Shown piece by piece: positions 19,443 through 29,059 of a stretch of DNA of 64,000 bases (positions within the stretch are counted from its first letter, which is position 1; every line of letters begins with the position of its first letter). The stretch lies in NCBI RefSeq assembly GCF_000264315.1, contig NZ_AJXU01000007.1, positions 62,001 through 126,000 on the forward strand, written 5' to 3'. Position numbers and translations under genes: made by a program. The notes below the pieces were generated by a model. It did not search any database. It was not told the DNA's origin and saw only the letters and a program-made list of their open reading frames with translations. The DNA is from Rhodanobacter fulvus Jip2. GTDB taxonomy: Bacteria; Pseudomonadota; Gammaproteobacteria; Xanthomonadales; Rhodanobacteraceae.

Positions 19443-20630
19443 TCACCCACCATCGCCATCATCGCCGGCGAGGATTCCGGCGACCAGCTCGGCGCCGACC
19501 TGATCGAAGCCTTGCGCCGGCGTTATCCGCAGGCCCGCTTCGTGGGCATCGGCGGCGCGCGCATGCAGGCGCAGGGTTTCGAGTCGTGGCACGACATCCG
19601 CGAGTTGTCGGTGATGGGTTTCGTGGAAGTGCTGAAGCATCTGCCGCGACTGCTGCGCCTGCGCCGGACGCTGGTTGCCCACTTGCTGGAGACGCGGCCC
19701 GACGTGGTGATCGGCATCGACGCCCCCGATTTCAACCTCGCCGTCGAGCGCCGCCTGAAAGAGGCCGGATTGCGCACCGTGCACTACGTCAGCCCGTCGG
19801 TATGGGCGTGGCGGGAAAAGCGCGCCGCCCAGATCGGCCGCAGCGCCGACCGCGTGCTGTGCCTGTTTCCGATGGAGCCGGCGATCTACGCCAGGCACGG
19901 TGTCGACGCGCGTTTCGTGGGTCATCCGCTGGCCGACCGTTTTCCACTGGTGGCCGATCGGGTGGCTGCGCGCGAGACGTTGCAATTGCCGCAGGAAGCA
20001 CCCGTGCTGGCGCTGCTGCCCGGCAGCCGCCCGTCCGAGCTGTCGCGACTGGGGCAGCTTTTCATCGACGCCGCGCACCGCGTGGCGGCCGCGATTCCGG
20101 GGTTGCGCGTGGTGATACCCGCCGCCAACCCGCAGGTGCACGCCATGCTGAAGACCATGCTGGCCAACGGCACGCGCGATGAAACCGCACCGCTGCTGCT
20201 CGATGGCCACGCCCACGAGGCGATGATGGCAGCCGACATGGTCCTGCTCGCCTCCGGCACCGCCACGCTGGAGGCGATGCTGGCCAAGCGGCCGATGGTG
20301 GTGGGCTATCGCGTGGCGCCGATGAGTTACCGCATCGCCCGCGCGCTGAACATGCTGAAGACCGACATCTTCACCCTGCCCAACATCCTGGCGCGCGCCG
20401 AAGGCTTGCCCGACCTGCCCGTACCCGAATTGATGCAGGACGACTGCACCGCGGAGAAACTCGCCGATGCCACGCTGGCGCTGTTCCGCGACAGCGAACG
20501 CCGCGGCGCCGTGGTAGCCGCCTTCGAACACCTGCACCAAGCCTTGCGCGGCGATGACGACCACCACGCCGCCGACCGCGCCGCCACGGCCGTGGCCGAG
20601 TTGCTGGAGCACGCGCATGCCCGTGCTTGA
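19398..20630 (+). CDS. lpxB: Lipid A disaccharide synthase
   Basis: Glycosyltransferase (GT19) that joins UDP-diacyl-GlcN and lipid X. I take the GTG at 19398 as start (410 residues; E. coli 382); an in-frame ATG at 19299 would add 33 residues with no family similarity. Residues 3-18 ([16 protein letters not shown]) are coded by the flanking repeat and are not family sequence. Family sequence begins with [20 protein letters not shown]. Later motifs are [30 protein letters not shown] and [23 protein letters not shown]. The stop overlaps rnhB by 14 bp. Confidence 0.93.
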   Translation: MSIVPNPESQIPNPGSPTIAIIAGEDSGDQLGADLIEALRRRYPQARFVGIGGARMQAQGFESWHDIRELSVMGFVEVLKHLPRLLRLRRTLVAHLLETRPDVVIGIDAPDFNLAVERRLKEAGLRTVHYVSPSVWAWREKRAAQIGRSADRVLCLFPMEPAIYARHGVDARFVGHPLADRFPLVADRVAARETLQLPQEAPVLALLPGSRPSELSRLGQLFIDAAHRVAAAIPGLRVVIPAANPQVHAMLKTMLANGTRDETAPLLLDGHAHEAMMAADMVLLASGTATLEAMLAKRPMVVGYRVAPMSYRIARALNMLKTDIFTLPNILARAEGLPDLPVPELMQDDCTAEKLADATLALFRDSERRGAVVAAFEHLHQALRGDDDHHAADRAATAVAELLEHAHARA

Positions 20631-21276
20631 ACGCCCCGCACGAACGCGCGCCACCACCCCGTTCTCGCGTCGCAAGGGTTACGTCGCCACCACCAGGGGC
20701 TTGCTGGTGGCCGGCGTCGACGAGGCCGGGCGCGGGCCGCTGGCCGGTCCGCTGGCGGTGGCGGCGGTCATCCTCGATCCGTCGCGACCCATCAAGGCGC
20801 TGGACGATTCAAAGAAACTCACCGAGGCGAGGCGCGAGGCCCTGTATCCGCAGATCATCGAACGCGCGCTGGCCTGGTGCGTGGTGATGATCGAGGTGGA
20901 CGAGATCGACCGCCTCAACATCTTCCACGCCACCATGGCCGGCATGAGCCGCGCTGTGGCCGGGCTGAGTGTGGTTGCGCAGGAAGCATTCATCGATGGC
21001 AACCAGCTGCCCAGGGATCTGCCCTGCCCCGGCCGAGCCATCATCGGCGGCGACGCACGCGTGCCAGCGATCAGCGCCGCATCGATCCTGGCCAAGGTCA
21101 GCCGCGACCGCCTGATGGTGGCGATGGAAGACGAGTATCCGGGCTACGGCTTCGCCATCCACAAGGGCTACGGCACCCCGTCGCACCTCGCCTCGCTGCA
21201 ACAGCTGGGCCCTTGCCGCCAGCACCGGCGCAGCTTTGCCCCGGTGGGTCGATTGCTGCAACAGCCCCTGCTCTGA
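20617..21276 (+). CDS. rnhB: Ribonuclease HII
   Basis: Removes RNA from RNA-DNA hybrids and single misincorporated ribonucleotides. The ATG at 20617 gives 219 residues. The catalytic acids are visible in [20 protein letters not shown] (DE), [17 protein letters not shown] and [20 protein letters not shown] (DA), with [19 protein letters not shown] near the end. The first 30 residues are poorly conserved. It overlaps the lpxB stop and precedes dnaE, the usual lpxB-rnhB-dnaE order. Confidence 0.96.
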   Translation: MPVLERPARTRATTPFSRRKGYVATTRGLLVAGVDEAGRGPLAGPLAVAAVILDPSRPIKALDDSKKLTEARREALYPQIIERALAWCVVMIEVDEIDRLNIFHATMAGMSRAVAGLSVVAQEAFIDGNQLPRDLPCPGRAIIGGDARVPAISAASILAKVSRDRLMVAMEDEYPGYGFAIHKGYGTPSHLASLQQLGPCRQHRRSFAPVGRLLQQPLL

Positions 21277-21382
21277 GGACCGGTGCCAGCATGGGTGCCG
21301 TTTGGCGCAAAGCGCGCACATGTCAATCTTGCCGATGCGCAGGGCGCCCGGTAGCCTGCATGGATTCAGCGCGTAAGACTGC

Positions 21383-24300
21383 ATGACCGTCCGCTACACC
21401 CACCTGCACCTGCACAGCGAATACTCGCTGGTCGATTCGACCATCCGCATCAAGGCGCTGGTCGGCGCCTGCGTGCGCGACGGTATTCCCGCGGTGGCGT
21501 TGACCGACGACAGCAACATGTTCGCCCTGGTGAAGTTCTACAAGGCGTGCAGCGCGGCCGGCATCAAGCCGATCGGCGGCTGCGACCTGTGGATCAGTTC
21601 GCCGGACGACCCGCGTCCGTGGCGGCTCACCGTGCTGTGCCAGCACCACGCCGGTTACCTCAACCTGTCGCGGCTGGTCTCGCGCGCCTGGCGCGACGGC
21701 CAGCACGGCGGGCGCGCCCTGGTCGACGCCGGCTGGCTCACCGCGGACGCCACCTTCGGCCTGATCGCGCTGCTGGGCAGGGACAGCGAAGTCGCCCGTA
21801 TCGCGCTCAACCAGGGCACGCCGGCGGCACGGTCGAAACTCCAGCCGCTGGCGCACCTGTTTCCCGACCGGCTGTACCTGGAACTGACCCGCTGCGGCCG
21901 CGAGGGCGAGGAAAACTGGAACACCCAGGCGCTGGCGCTGGGCGCCGATCTCAACCTGCCCGTGCTGGCCAGCAACGACGTGCGCTTCCTGAAACAGGAC
22001 GACTTCGAGGCGCACGAGGCGCGCGTGTGCATCAACCAGGGCCGTGTGCTGGCTGATCCCAAACGCCCGCACGACTACAGCGACCAGCAATACCTGACAA
22101 CCCCCGAGGAAATGGCCGCGCTGTTCGCCGACCTGCCCGAGGCGCTGGAAAACACCGTCGAGCTGGCCAAACGCTGCAATCTTGAACTGAAGTTCGGCAC
22201 CTACTACCTGCCCGACTTCCCCGTACCCGGTGGCCACGACCTGGCCAGCTACATCCGCGAACTCTCGCGTCACGGGCTGGAGGAGCGCTTGGCACTGGCG
22301 CCGCTGGCCAACAACCACACGCGCCAGGACTACGACCAGCGGCTGGAGCGCGAGCTGGACGTGATCGTGGAAATGGGCTTTCCCGGCTACTTCCTGATCG
22401 TTTCGGACTTCATCCGCTGGGGCAAGGACAACGGCATTCCGGTGGGCCCCGGCCGCGGTTCCGGCGCGGGCTCGCTGGTGGCGTGGGCGTTGAAGATCAC
22501 CGACCTCGATCCGCTGCAGTTCGACCTGCTGTTCGAGCGCTTCCTGAACCCCGAACGCGTGTCGATGCCCGACTTCGACATCGATTTCTGCATGGATCGC
22601 CGCGACGAGGTGATCGACTACGTGTCGCGCAAGTACGGCCGCGACCGCGTCAGCCAGATCATCACCTACGGCTCGATGGCGGCCAAGGCGGTGCTGCGCG
22701 ACTCCGGCCGCGTGCTCAGCATGGGCTACGGCCAGGTCGACAAGCTGGCCAAGCTGATCCCGCCGCGCCCGCTCGACCTCACCCTGTCCGATGCGCTGAA
22801 CCGTTCGGAGAAGGCGAAGAAAGAACCCGACCGCGTCGTGCGCGAGTTCTGCGACATCTACGAGCAGGACGAAGACGCCCGCGCCCTGATCGACCTGGCG
22901 CTGAAGCTGGAAAACCTCACCCGCAACGCCGGCAAGCACGCCGGCGGCGTGGTGATCGCGCCCACACCGCTGACCGACTTCGCCCCGCTGTATTGCGAAC
23001 CGGGCGGCGGCGGCGTGGTGACGCAATTCGACAAGGACGATGTCGAAGCCGTGGGCCTGGTGAAGTTCGACTTCCTTGGCCTGCGCACACTGACCATCAT
23101 CGACTGGGCGGTGAAGGCGATCAACGCGCGCCGCGCCAAGACCGGTGAAGAACCGCTCGACATCGCCGCGCTGCCGCTGGACGATCCGGCACCGTACGAG
23201 TTGCTGAAAAAAGCGCAGACGGTCGCCGTGTTCCAGCTCGAATCCTCCGGCATGCAGCGCATGCTGAAGGACGCGAAACCCGACCGCTTCGAGGACATCA
23301 TCGCGCTGGTGGCGTTGTACCGCCCCGGCCCGATGGACCTGATCCCCAGCTTCGTGGCGCGCAAGCACGGCCGCGAGGACGTGGAATACCCCGACCCGCG
23401 CGTCGAGCCGATCCTGAAAGAGACCTACGGCATCATGGTCTATCAGGAGCAGGTGATGCAGATGGCGCAGATCGTGGGCGGTTACACGCTCGGCGGCGCC
23501 GACCTGCTGCGCCGCGCGATGGGCAAGAAGAAGCTGGAGGAAATGGCGAAGGAGCGCGTCAAGTTCCGCGAAGGCGCCGCGAAGGACGGCCTCAGCGGCG
23601 ACAAGGCCGACGCCATCTTCGACCTGATGGAGAAGTTCGCCGGCTACGGTTTCAACAAATCGCACGCCGCCGCCTACGCCCTGGTGTCCTACCAGACCGC
23701 CTGGCTGAAGGCGCATTACCCGGCCGAATTCATGGCCGCCACGATCTCCTCGGACATGGACAACACCGACAAGGTGGTGACCTTCCTGGATGAGTCGCGG
23801 GTGCTGGGCATCGACGTGCGACCGCCGGACGTCAACGCGTCCGAGTACATGTTCGTCGCGACCGAGGCAAAGACGATCCAGTACGGCCTCGGCGCCATCA
23901 AGGGCGTGGGCCAGGGCGCCTGCGAGGCGATCGTGGCCGAGCGTGCCAACGGCCCCTACACCGACCTGGCCGACTTCTGCCGCCGCATCGATCCCACGCG
24001 CCTGAACCGGCGCGTGCTGGAGGCGCTGATCCTGTGCGGGTCGCTGGATGCACTGGCGCCCACCCGCGCCAGCCTGATCGCCCAGCTGCCCAACGCGATG
24101 AAGGCAGCCGAGCAGCACCTGCGCGACAAGCAGTCGGGCCAGAACGACATGTTCGGCGCAGCCATGGGCAACGCCACGCCGGTACTCAAGGTCGAGCTGC
24201 CCGTCGTGGCCGAGTGGCCGCTGGAGCAGAAGCTGCAGGGCGAGCGCGACACGCTGGGGCACTATCTCTCGGGTCATCCCACCGACCCCTGGAAGGATGA

Positions 24301-24922
24301 ACTGGCACAACTGTCCACCTGCCCGCTGGGCGAGATCGTGGACCGCTACCAGCCGCCCAAGCCGCGCCGGAACGACGACGGCGACAGCAACCGCTTCCGC
24401 CGCGGCCCGGACACGCCGTGGACGATCGCCGGCATGGTCGCCGCCGTGCGCAAACGCGGCGACAGCGATGCGTTCGTGCGTATCGAGGACGGCAGCGGCA
24501 GCATCGAGGTGAGCTTCTTCGGCGAGCTGTACCAGCAGATCGCGCCGCTGCTGACCCGCGACCAGATCCTGATCGTCGAAGGTGGCCTGCGCATCGACGA
24601 TTTCTCCGGTGGCGGCTTCCAGTTGCGCGCCCGCAGCGCGCTCTCACTGGCCGAGGCCTGCCACAAGCACGCCCGCCTGCTGCGCCTGAAGCTCGACGGC
24701 ATCAGCCCCGATTTCCCCGCCCAACTGCAGCAGGTGCTCACCGGCTACCGCGGCGGCCGCGCCACCGTGATCCTGCACAACTATCGCAACGGCGCCGCCC
24801 AGGCCGATCTGGAACTCGGCGACGAGTGGCGCGTGGACGCCGTCCCCGACCTGCTCCGCGCCGTGCGCGCCATGCCCGGCGTCGAAGCCGTGCGCCTGCG
24901 CATCGTCAAGCAGCAGGACTGA
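21383..24922 (+). CDS. dnaE: DNA polymerase III subunit alpha
   Basis: Replicative polymerase, 1179 residues (E. coli 1160). The N-terminal PHP domain opens with YTHLHLHSEYSLVDSTIRIK. The palm domain has the metal-binding aspartates in MPDFDIDFCMD (about residues 396-400) and KFDFLGLRTLTIID (near 562). GPGRGSGAGSLVAWAL, FNKSHAAAYALVSYQTAWLK and the helix-hairpin-helix region follow. The OB-fold segment is TIAGMVAAVRKRGDSDAFVR (near 1013). A weak TTGCCG-17-TAGCCT promoter at 21329-21357 could drive it separately from rnhB. Confidence 0.98.
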   Translation: MTVRYTHLHLHSEYSLVDSTIRIKALVGACVRDGIPAVALTDDSNMFALVKFYKACSAAGIKPIGGCDLWISSPDDPRPWRLTVLCQHHAGYLNLSRLVSRAWRDGQHGGRALVDAGWLTADATFGLIALLGRDSEVARIALNQGTPAARSKLQPLAHLFPDRLYLELTRCGREGEENWNTQALALGADLNLPVLASNDVRFLKQDDFEAHEARVCINQGRVLADPKRPHDYSDQQYLTTPEEMAALFADLPEALENTVELAKRCNLELKFGTYYLPDFPVPGGHDLASYIRELSRHGLEERLALAPLANNHTRQDYDQRLERELDVIVEMGFPGYFLIVSDFIRWGKDNGIPVGPGRGSGAGSLVAWALKITDLDPLQFDLLFERFLNPERVSMPDFDIDFCMDRRDEVIDYVSRKYGRDRVSQIITYGSMAAKAVLRDSGRVLSMGYGQVDKLAKLIPPRPLDLTLSDALNRSEKAKKEPDRVVREFCDIYEQDEDARALIDLALKLENLTRNAGKHAGGVVIAPTPLTDFAPLYCEPGGGGVVTQFDKDDVEAVGLVKFDFLGLRTLTIIDWAVKAINARRAKTGEEPLDIAALPLDDPAPYELLKKAQTVAVFQLESSGMQRMLKDAKPDRFEDIIALVALYRPGPMDLIPSFVARKHGREDVEYPDPRVEPILKETYGIMVYQEQVMQMAQIVGGYTLGGADLLRRAMGKKKLEEMAKERVKFREGAAKDGLSGDKADAIFDLMEKFAGYGFNKSHAAAYALVSYQTAWLKAHYPAEFMAATISSDMDNTDKVVTFLDESRVLGIDVRPPDVNASEYMFVATEAKTIQYGLGAIKGVGQGACEAIVAERANGPYTDLADFCRRIDPTRLNRRVLEALILCGSLDALAPTRASLIAQLPNAMKAAEQHLRDKQSGQNDMFGAAMGNATPVLKVELPVVAEWPLEQKLQGERDTLGHYLSGHPTDPWKDELAQLSTCPLGEIVDRYQPPKPRRNDDGDSNRFRRGPDTPWTIAGMVAAVRKRGDSDAFVRIEDGSGSIEVSFFGELYQQIAPLLTRDQILIVEGGLRIDDFSGGGFQLRARSALSLAEACHKHARLLRLKLDGISPDFPAQLQQVLTGYRGGRATVILHNYRNGAAQADLELGDEWRVDAVPDLLRAVRAMPGVEAVRLRIVKQQD

Positions 24923-24931
24923 TCAGCATGT

Positions 24932-25033
24932 CTCCCTCCCCTGCTTGCAGGGAGGATTGGGGAGGGGGTCGCTCTCGATCTGAAAGTCAAAAGCCTTACC
25001 CCTCCTGACCTCCCCTGCTTCGCAGGGGAGGAA
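24932..25033. repeat. CTCCCCTGC/GCAGGGGAG inverted repeat element, copy 2
   Basis: The left unit tctccctcccctgcttgcagggagg and the right unit acctcccctgcttcgcaggggagg face each other around about 55 bp including ctgaaagtcaaaagcctta. The element lies between the convergent genes dnaE and yajD and may act as a bidirectional transcription stop. Confidence 0.8.
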
Positions 25034-25041
25034 CCGATACG

Positions 25042-25407
25042 TCACTTCCCCCGCTGCTCCAGCATCGCCTTCAGATCCGCAAACGGATTACCCGTGGCCG
25101 CCGGCGCATCTTCCACCGCCATCACCCCGCCGCGCACGTGATCGATGTGCCGCGAATGCTCGTTGTCATGGCAATACACGCACAGCAATTCCCAGTTGCT
25201 GCCGTCCGGCGGGTTGAAATCGTGGTCGTGGTTGCGGTGGTGGACGGTCAGCTCCTGCAGGTTGGCGCGGGTGAATTCGCGGGCGCAGCGGCCGCACACC
25301 CAGGGGTACATTTTCAGCGCCCGCTCGCGGTAGCCCAGCTCGCGCTGTTCGGCGTTGCGGCGGGCCTCGGCCACGATGCGGTCGAGCTTGGCGTTGTCGA
25401 TGGCCAT
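25042..25407 (-). CDS. yajD: HNH nuclease family protein, YajD-like
   Basis: A 121-residue protein from the ATG at 25407. Its middle carries WVCGRCAREF with a first CxxC, LTVHHRNHDHDFNPPDG with the HH...N core of the HNH fold and LLCVYCHDNEHSRH with a second CxxC plus His. This is the YajD arrangement (E. coli YajD 115 residues). Predicted HNH endonuclease; no substrate is known. It is isolated between dnaE and accA on the opposite strand and shares a 162-bp divergent region with accA. Confidence 0.88.
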   Translation of the reverse strand: MAIDNAKLDRIVAEARRNAEQRELGYRERALKMYPWVCGRCAREFTRANLQELTVHHRNHDHDFNPPDGSNWELLCVYCHDNEHSRHIDHVRGGVMAVEDAPAATGNPFADLKAMLEQRGK

Positions 25408-25569
25408 GAGGATTCCGGGGCGAAAATCGGGGCTCCGACGATAGCGCAAAACCGGGTCGGGCCAGCATGTTGCCGGGGGTTGGGCGATGAACGCCGCCAT
25501 ACGGTTGCGTTCCCGTGAAAACCGGTCATGGCGGTATACTGCAAGGCTATCGCTAATGAATGAAAACGG

Positions 25570-26526
25570 ATGAATCCCAACTTCCTCGACTTCGAACAAC
25601 CCATCGCCGAGCTGGACGCGAAAATTGAGGAGCTGCGCCACGCCAGCGATGGCCAGGCGTTCAATATCGACGAGGAAGTCGGCCGTCTGCGCGAGAAGCT
25701 GAAGATCAAGACGGCCGAGATTTTCCGCAACCTCAACTCGTGGCAAACCACCCAACTGTCACGCCACCCGGCGCGGCCGTACACGCTCGATTACATCGGC
25801 GTGATGTGCGAGGAATTCCACGAGCTGGCCGGCGATCGCATGTATGCCGACGATGGCGCCATCGTGGGCGGCCTGGGCCGCATCGATGGCCGGCCGGTGA
25901 TGATCATTGGTCACCAGAAAGCTCGCGACACCAAGGGCAAGATCAAGCGCAACTTCGGCATGCCGCGCCCGGAAGGCTATCGCAAGGCGCTACGCCTGAT
26001 GAAGATGGCCGAGCGCTTCCAGCTGCCGCTGTTTACCTTCATCGACACCATGGGCGCCTATCCCGGCATCGGTGCCGAAGAGCGCGGGCAAAGCGAGGCG
26101 ATTGCCCGCAATCTGCTGGAAATGTCTGAGCTGAAGGTGCCCATCATCTGCACGGTGATCGGTGAAGGCGGCTCCGGCGGCGCGCTGGCCATCGGCGTCG
26201 GCGACCGTACCCTGATGCTGCAGTACTCGACTTATTCGGTGATCACCCCCGAGGGTTGCGCTTCGATTCTTTGGAAGAGCCCCGATAAAATCAAGGATGC
26301 CGCCGAGGCCCTTGGCATGACCGCCCCGCGCCTGCTGGAATTGGGCCTGGTCGACAAGATGGTGCGCGAGCCGCTGGGCGGCGCCCACCGCAACCCACGC
26401 TCGATGGCGATCCGCCTGAAGGCCGTGCTGCTGAACCAGCTCGACCAGCTGCAGGCGATGCCCGTCACCGATCTGCTGGAACAGCGCTACAAGCGGTTGC
26501 GCGGTTACGGGGCGTATCAGGAATAA
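25570..26526 (+). CDS. accA: Acetyl-CoA carboxylase carboxyltransferase subunit alpha
   Basis: Carboxyltransferase alpha subunit of the four-part acetyl-CoA carboxylase, which makes malonyl-CoA for fatty acids. The 318-residue product (E. coli 319) opens [20 protein letters not shown]. It has the crotonase-like core with [56 protein letters not shown] and [27 protein letters not shown] -10-like box at 25535-25540 lies 30 bp before the ATG without a good -35. The gene follows dnaE in the conserved order but stands alone transcriptionally because yajD intervenes. Confidence 0.97.
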   Translation: MNPNFLDFEQPIAELDAKIEELRHASDGQAFNIDEEVGRLREKLKIKTAEIFRNLNSWQTTQLSRHPARPYTLDYIGVMCEEFHELAGDRMYADDGAIVGGLGRIDGRPVMIIGHQKARDTKGKIKRNFGMPRPEGYRKALRLMKMAERFQLPLFTFIDTMGAYPGIGAEERGQSEAIARNLLEMSELKVPIICTVIGEGGSGGALAIGVGDRTLMLQYSTYSVITPEGCASILWKSPDKIKDAAEALGMTAPRLLELGLVDKMVREPLGGAHRNPRSMAIRLKAVLLNQLDQLQAMPVTDLLEQRYKRLRGYGAYQE

Positions 26527-26550
26527 GAATCCTGATCTGGTGTGTCCGTA

Positions 26551-26631
26551 TGTGGGAGCGGCTTCAGCCGCGATGCTGTTGTTGTTTCGTTGCACCGGAG
26601 CAAAGGCATCGCGGCTGAAGCCGCTCCCACA
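26551..26631. repeat. REP-type inverted pair, copy 2
   Basis: Left arm tgtgggagcggcttcagccg and right arm in inverse orientation ending ccgctcccaca. Both arms have the G-C version of the inner stem. It lies downstream of accA and ahead of the NYN gene. Confidence 0.9.
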
Positions 26632-26689
26632 GCACCCCTCAGCCAGCCTTGGGCGCTACGATCGGTAATCCCACCGATGGATATCCACC

Positions 26690-27433
26690 ATGGCCCATGA
26701 CGCGTCCAAACTTGCCGTACTGATCGACGCCGACAACGCGCAGCCGTCGCTGGCCGAAGGCCTGCTGGCGGAGGTCGCCAAGTACGGCACCGCGCATGTG
26801 AAGCGCGCCTACGGTGACTGGACCAGCCCGCAACTGCGTGGCTGGAAGGACCAGTTGCTGACCCAGTCGATCCAGCCGATCCAGCAGTTCGGCTACACCA
26901 GCGGCAAGAATGCCACCGACTCGGCGATGATCATCGATGCGATGGACCTGCTTTACACCAATCGCTTCGACGGCTTCTGCATCGTCTCCAGCGACAGCGA
27001 TTTCACCCGGCTGGCCGGGCGCATCCGCGAATCGGGCCTGTTCGTCTACGGCTTCGGCGAACGCAAGACGCCCACGCCGTTCGTGGCGGCCTGCGACAAG
27101 TTCGTCTACACCGACGTGCTGCGCGAAGCAGATGAAAGCCCCGAGAAAACCGACGACGCGCCGCATCGGAAAACCACCCAGGAGCTGCGCCAGGACTCGC
27201 GCCTGCTCAACCTGTTGCGCGAAGCCCTGGGCGCCGCCGCGGACGACACCGGCTGGGCCGGGCTTGGCGCGGTGGGCAGCATGGTGAGCAAGCGTGCACC
27301 GGAGTTCGACTCGCGCAATTACGGCTACGCCAAACTCAGCGGGCTGATCGGTGCCATCGGCCTGTTCGACACCGAGGAGCGGCAGGTCGGCAACGGCAAG
27401 CACATCTACGTGCGGTCGCACGGCAAGAAATGA
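26690..27433 (+). CDS. NYN (PIN-like) domain protein with C-terminal OST-HTH/LOTUS domain
   Basis: A 247-residue protein. Residues 1-145 form a NYN/PIN_7 fold: LAVLIDADNAQPS supplies the first acids, ATDSAMIIDAMDLLY the next, and FCIVSSDSDFTRLAGRIRE the SDSDF motif. Residues about 160-245 match an OST-HTH/LOTUS domain, a winged helix that binds RNA. NYN proteins are predicted or shown to be ribonucleases; the acidic residues are present here. The stop overlaps the tilS ATG in ATGA, so the two are likely co-translated. The biological target is unknown. Confidence 0.88.
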   Translation: MAHDASKLAVLIDADNAQPSLAEGLLAEVAKYGTAHVKRAYGDWTSPQLRGWKDQLLTQSIQPIQQFGYTSGKNATDSAMIIDAMDLLYTNRFDGFCIVSSDSDFTRLAGRIRESGLFVYGFGERKTPTPFVAACDKFVYTDVLREADESPEKTDDAPHRKTTQELRQDSRLLNLLREALGAAADDTGWAGLGAVGSMVSKRAPEFDSRNYGYAKLSGLIGAIGLFDTEERQVGNGKHIYVRSHGKK

Positions 27434-28731
27434 GCGACGCCCTGCAGCAACATCTCGCCGCCAGCCTGGCGGCGATCGAACCGGCGCCGCTGTGCGTGGG
27501 GTTCAGTGGCGGCGCCGATTCCACCGCCCTGCTGCACGCGCTGGCGCAACTGCCACAGGCGCGTGCGAACGGCCTGCGGGCCTTGCACGTCAACCACGGC
27601 TTGCAGCGCGACAGCGAGGCCTGGGCCGCGCACTGCCAGCGGCTCGGCGAGGCATGGGGCGTGCCTTGCGAGGTGGCGCGCGTGCAGGTCGAGGGCGGCC
27701 GTGGCGACGGATTGGAAGCGGCGGCCCGACGCGCCCGTCACCAGGCATTCGCCACGCACCTGCGCGAGGGCGAACGGCTGGTGCTGGCCCACCATCGCGA
27801 CGACCAGGTGGAAACCGTACTGCTGAAACTCCTGCGCGGCGCCGGTCCCGATGGGCTCGGCGCGATGCGTACGTTGCGGCCGCTTGGCCAGGGCCAACTG
27901 TGGCGGCCGATGCTGGACGTGCCGCGGGCATCACTGCGCGCCTACGTTGAGGCGCACGGGCTGGCGTTCATCGAAGACCCCAGCAATGCCGACATCCATC
28001 TGGCACGCAACTACCTGCGCCACGAAATCCTGCCGCGGCTGCAAGGCCACTGGCCGCAGGCGGCCGATTCGATCCTGCACAGCGCCGCGCTGAGTCGCGC
28101 CGCCGCCGACGCCTTGCGCTCGCAATGGCTGGAGGCGCTGGAACGCCTGCGCGATCCGGCCACCGACAGCCTCGACGGCCAGGTCTGGCTCGCTCTCGTG
28201 CCGGCGCTGCGCGATCCGCTGCTCGATCACTGGCTGCATGCGCGCGGCCTGACCGCGCCCACCACGGCGCAGCGCCAGCAGATCGAACGGCAACTGCGCG
28301 AATCGCGGCCCGGAAAACTGCCCTGCATCCGCTGGCCCGGCACGGAGTTGCATATCTGGCGGGGACGTCTCTGGAGCGTGCCGCCAGCGGCAAACATCGA
28401 CCCGCAATGGCAAACCGAGTGGCGCGGCGAACCCCTGCATCTGCCCGACGGCGGTGAACTGCGTCTGCCGCAAAGTGCACAGCTGGACCCGCCGATCACC
28501 GTGCGCCTGCGCCGCGGTGGCGAACGGATCAAACCAGCGGGCGATGCGCACACGCGCGAATTGCGCGACCTGTTCCAGCAGGACATGATGCCGCCCTGGC
28601 GTCGCCCGGCCTGTCCGCTGCTGTATGTCGACAACGAACTGGTGGCCGTTGCCGACCGCTGGACCAGCGCCAGCGGCGCAGCACTTTTCCAGCAAGCCGG
28701 TGGACGACCGCAGTGGCGACCCGGTCGCTGA
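27430..28731 (+). CDS. tilS: tRNA(Ile)-lysidine synthase
   Basis: Converts cytidine 34 of the CAU-anticodon tRNA-Ile to lysidine, switching its specificity from Met to Ile; essential in nearly all bacteria. The 433-residue protein has the PP-loop ATP motif VGFSGGADSTALLHALA near the N-terminus, LHVNHGLQRDSEAWA and LAHHRDDQVETVLLKLLRG. The TilS C-terminal substrate-binding domains follow, ending with RRGGERIKPAGD and the conserved LLYVDNELVAVADRW. It overlaps the NYN gene by four bases. Confidence 0.96.
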   Translation: MSDALQQHLAASLAAIEPAPLCVGFSGGADSTALLHALAQLPQARANGLRALHVNHGLQRDSEAWAAHCQRLGEAWGVPCEVARVQVEGGRGDGLEAAARRARHQAFATHLREGERLVLAHHRDDQVETVLLKLLRGAGPDGLGAMRTLRPLGQGQLWRPMLDVPRASLRAYVEAHGLAFIEDPSNADIHLARNYLRHEILPRLQGHWPQAADSILHSAALSRAAADALRSQWLEALERLRDPATDSLDGQVWLALVPALRDPLLDHWLHARGLTAPTTAQRQQIERQLRESRPGKLPCIRWPGTELHIWRGRLWSVPPAANIDPQWQTEWRGEPLHLPDGGELRLPQSAQLDPPITVRLRRGGERIKPAGDAHTRELRDLFQQDMMPPWRRPACPLLYVDNELVAVADRWTSASGAALFQQAGGRPQWRPGR

Positions 28732-28738
28732 AAGCCCA

Positions 28739-28757
28739 CACGCGCCCGCGGCGCGTG
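28739..28757 (+). terminator. Hairpin between tilS and xseB
   Basis: CACGCGCC (28739-28746) and GGCGCGTG (28750-28757) form an 8-bp stem with a 3-nt loop just after the tilS stop. No T-run follows, so termination would be weak or Rho-aided. Confidence 0.4.
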
Positions 28758-28804
28758 CTCACACCGATTGATTCCCTGCAGTCACTGCGTTAGCGTTGCG
28801 GGCC

Positions 28805-29059
28805 ATGGCCAAGACCGCTCCCGCACCCGCAACACCACCCGCCGCCGACTTCGAGCATTCGCTGGATGAGCTGGAGCAACTGGTGGCGCGGATGGAAGGT
28901 GGCGAACTGAGTCTGGACGAATCGCTGACCTCCTTCGAGCGCGGCATCGGCCTGTACCGCCACTGCCAGCAGTCGCTGGAGCAGGCCGAGTTGCGCGTGC
29001 GCCTGCTGCTTGATCCCGATGCCCCCGACAACGCCCAGCCGTTTGAACCCGAATTCTGA
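28805..29059 (+). CDS. xseB: Exodeoxyribonuclease VII small subunit
   Basis: Small regulatory subunit of ExoVII. The ATG at 28805 gives 84 residues (E. coli 80). The conserved coiled pair of helices reads [20 protein letters not shown] and then [20 protein letters not shown]. xseA is not in the window. xseB overlaps ispA, as in E. coli, where xseB-ispA-dxs form an operon; here dxs does not follow ispA. Confidence 0.95.
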   Translation: MAKTAPAPATPPAADFEHSLDELEQLVARMEGGELSLDESLTSFERGIGLYRHCQQSLEQAELRVRLLLDPDAPDNAQPFEPEF

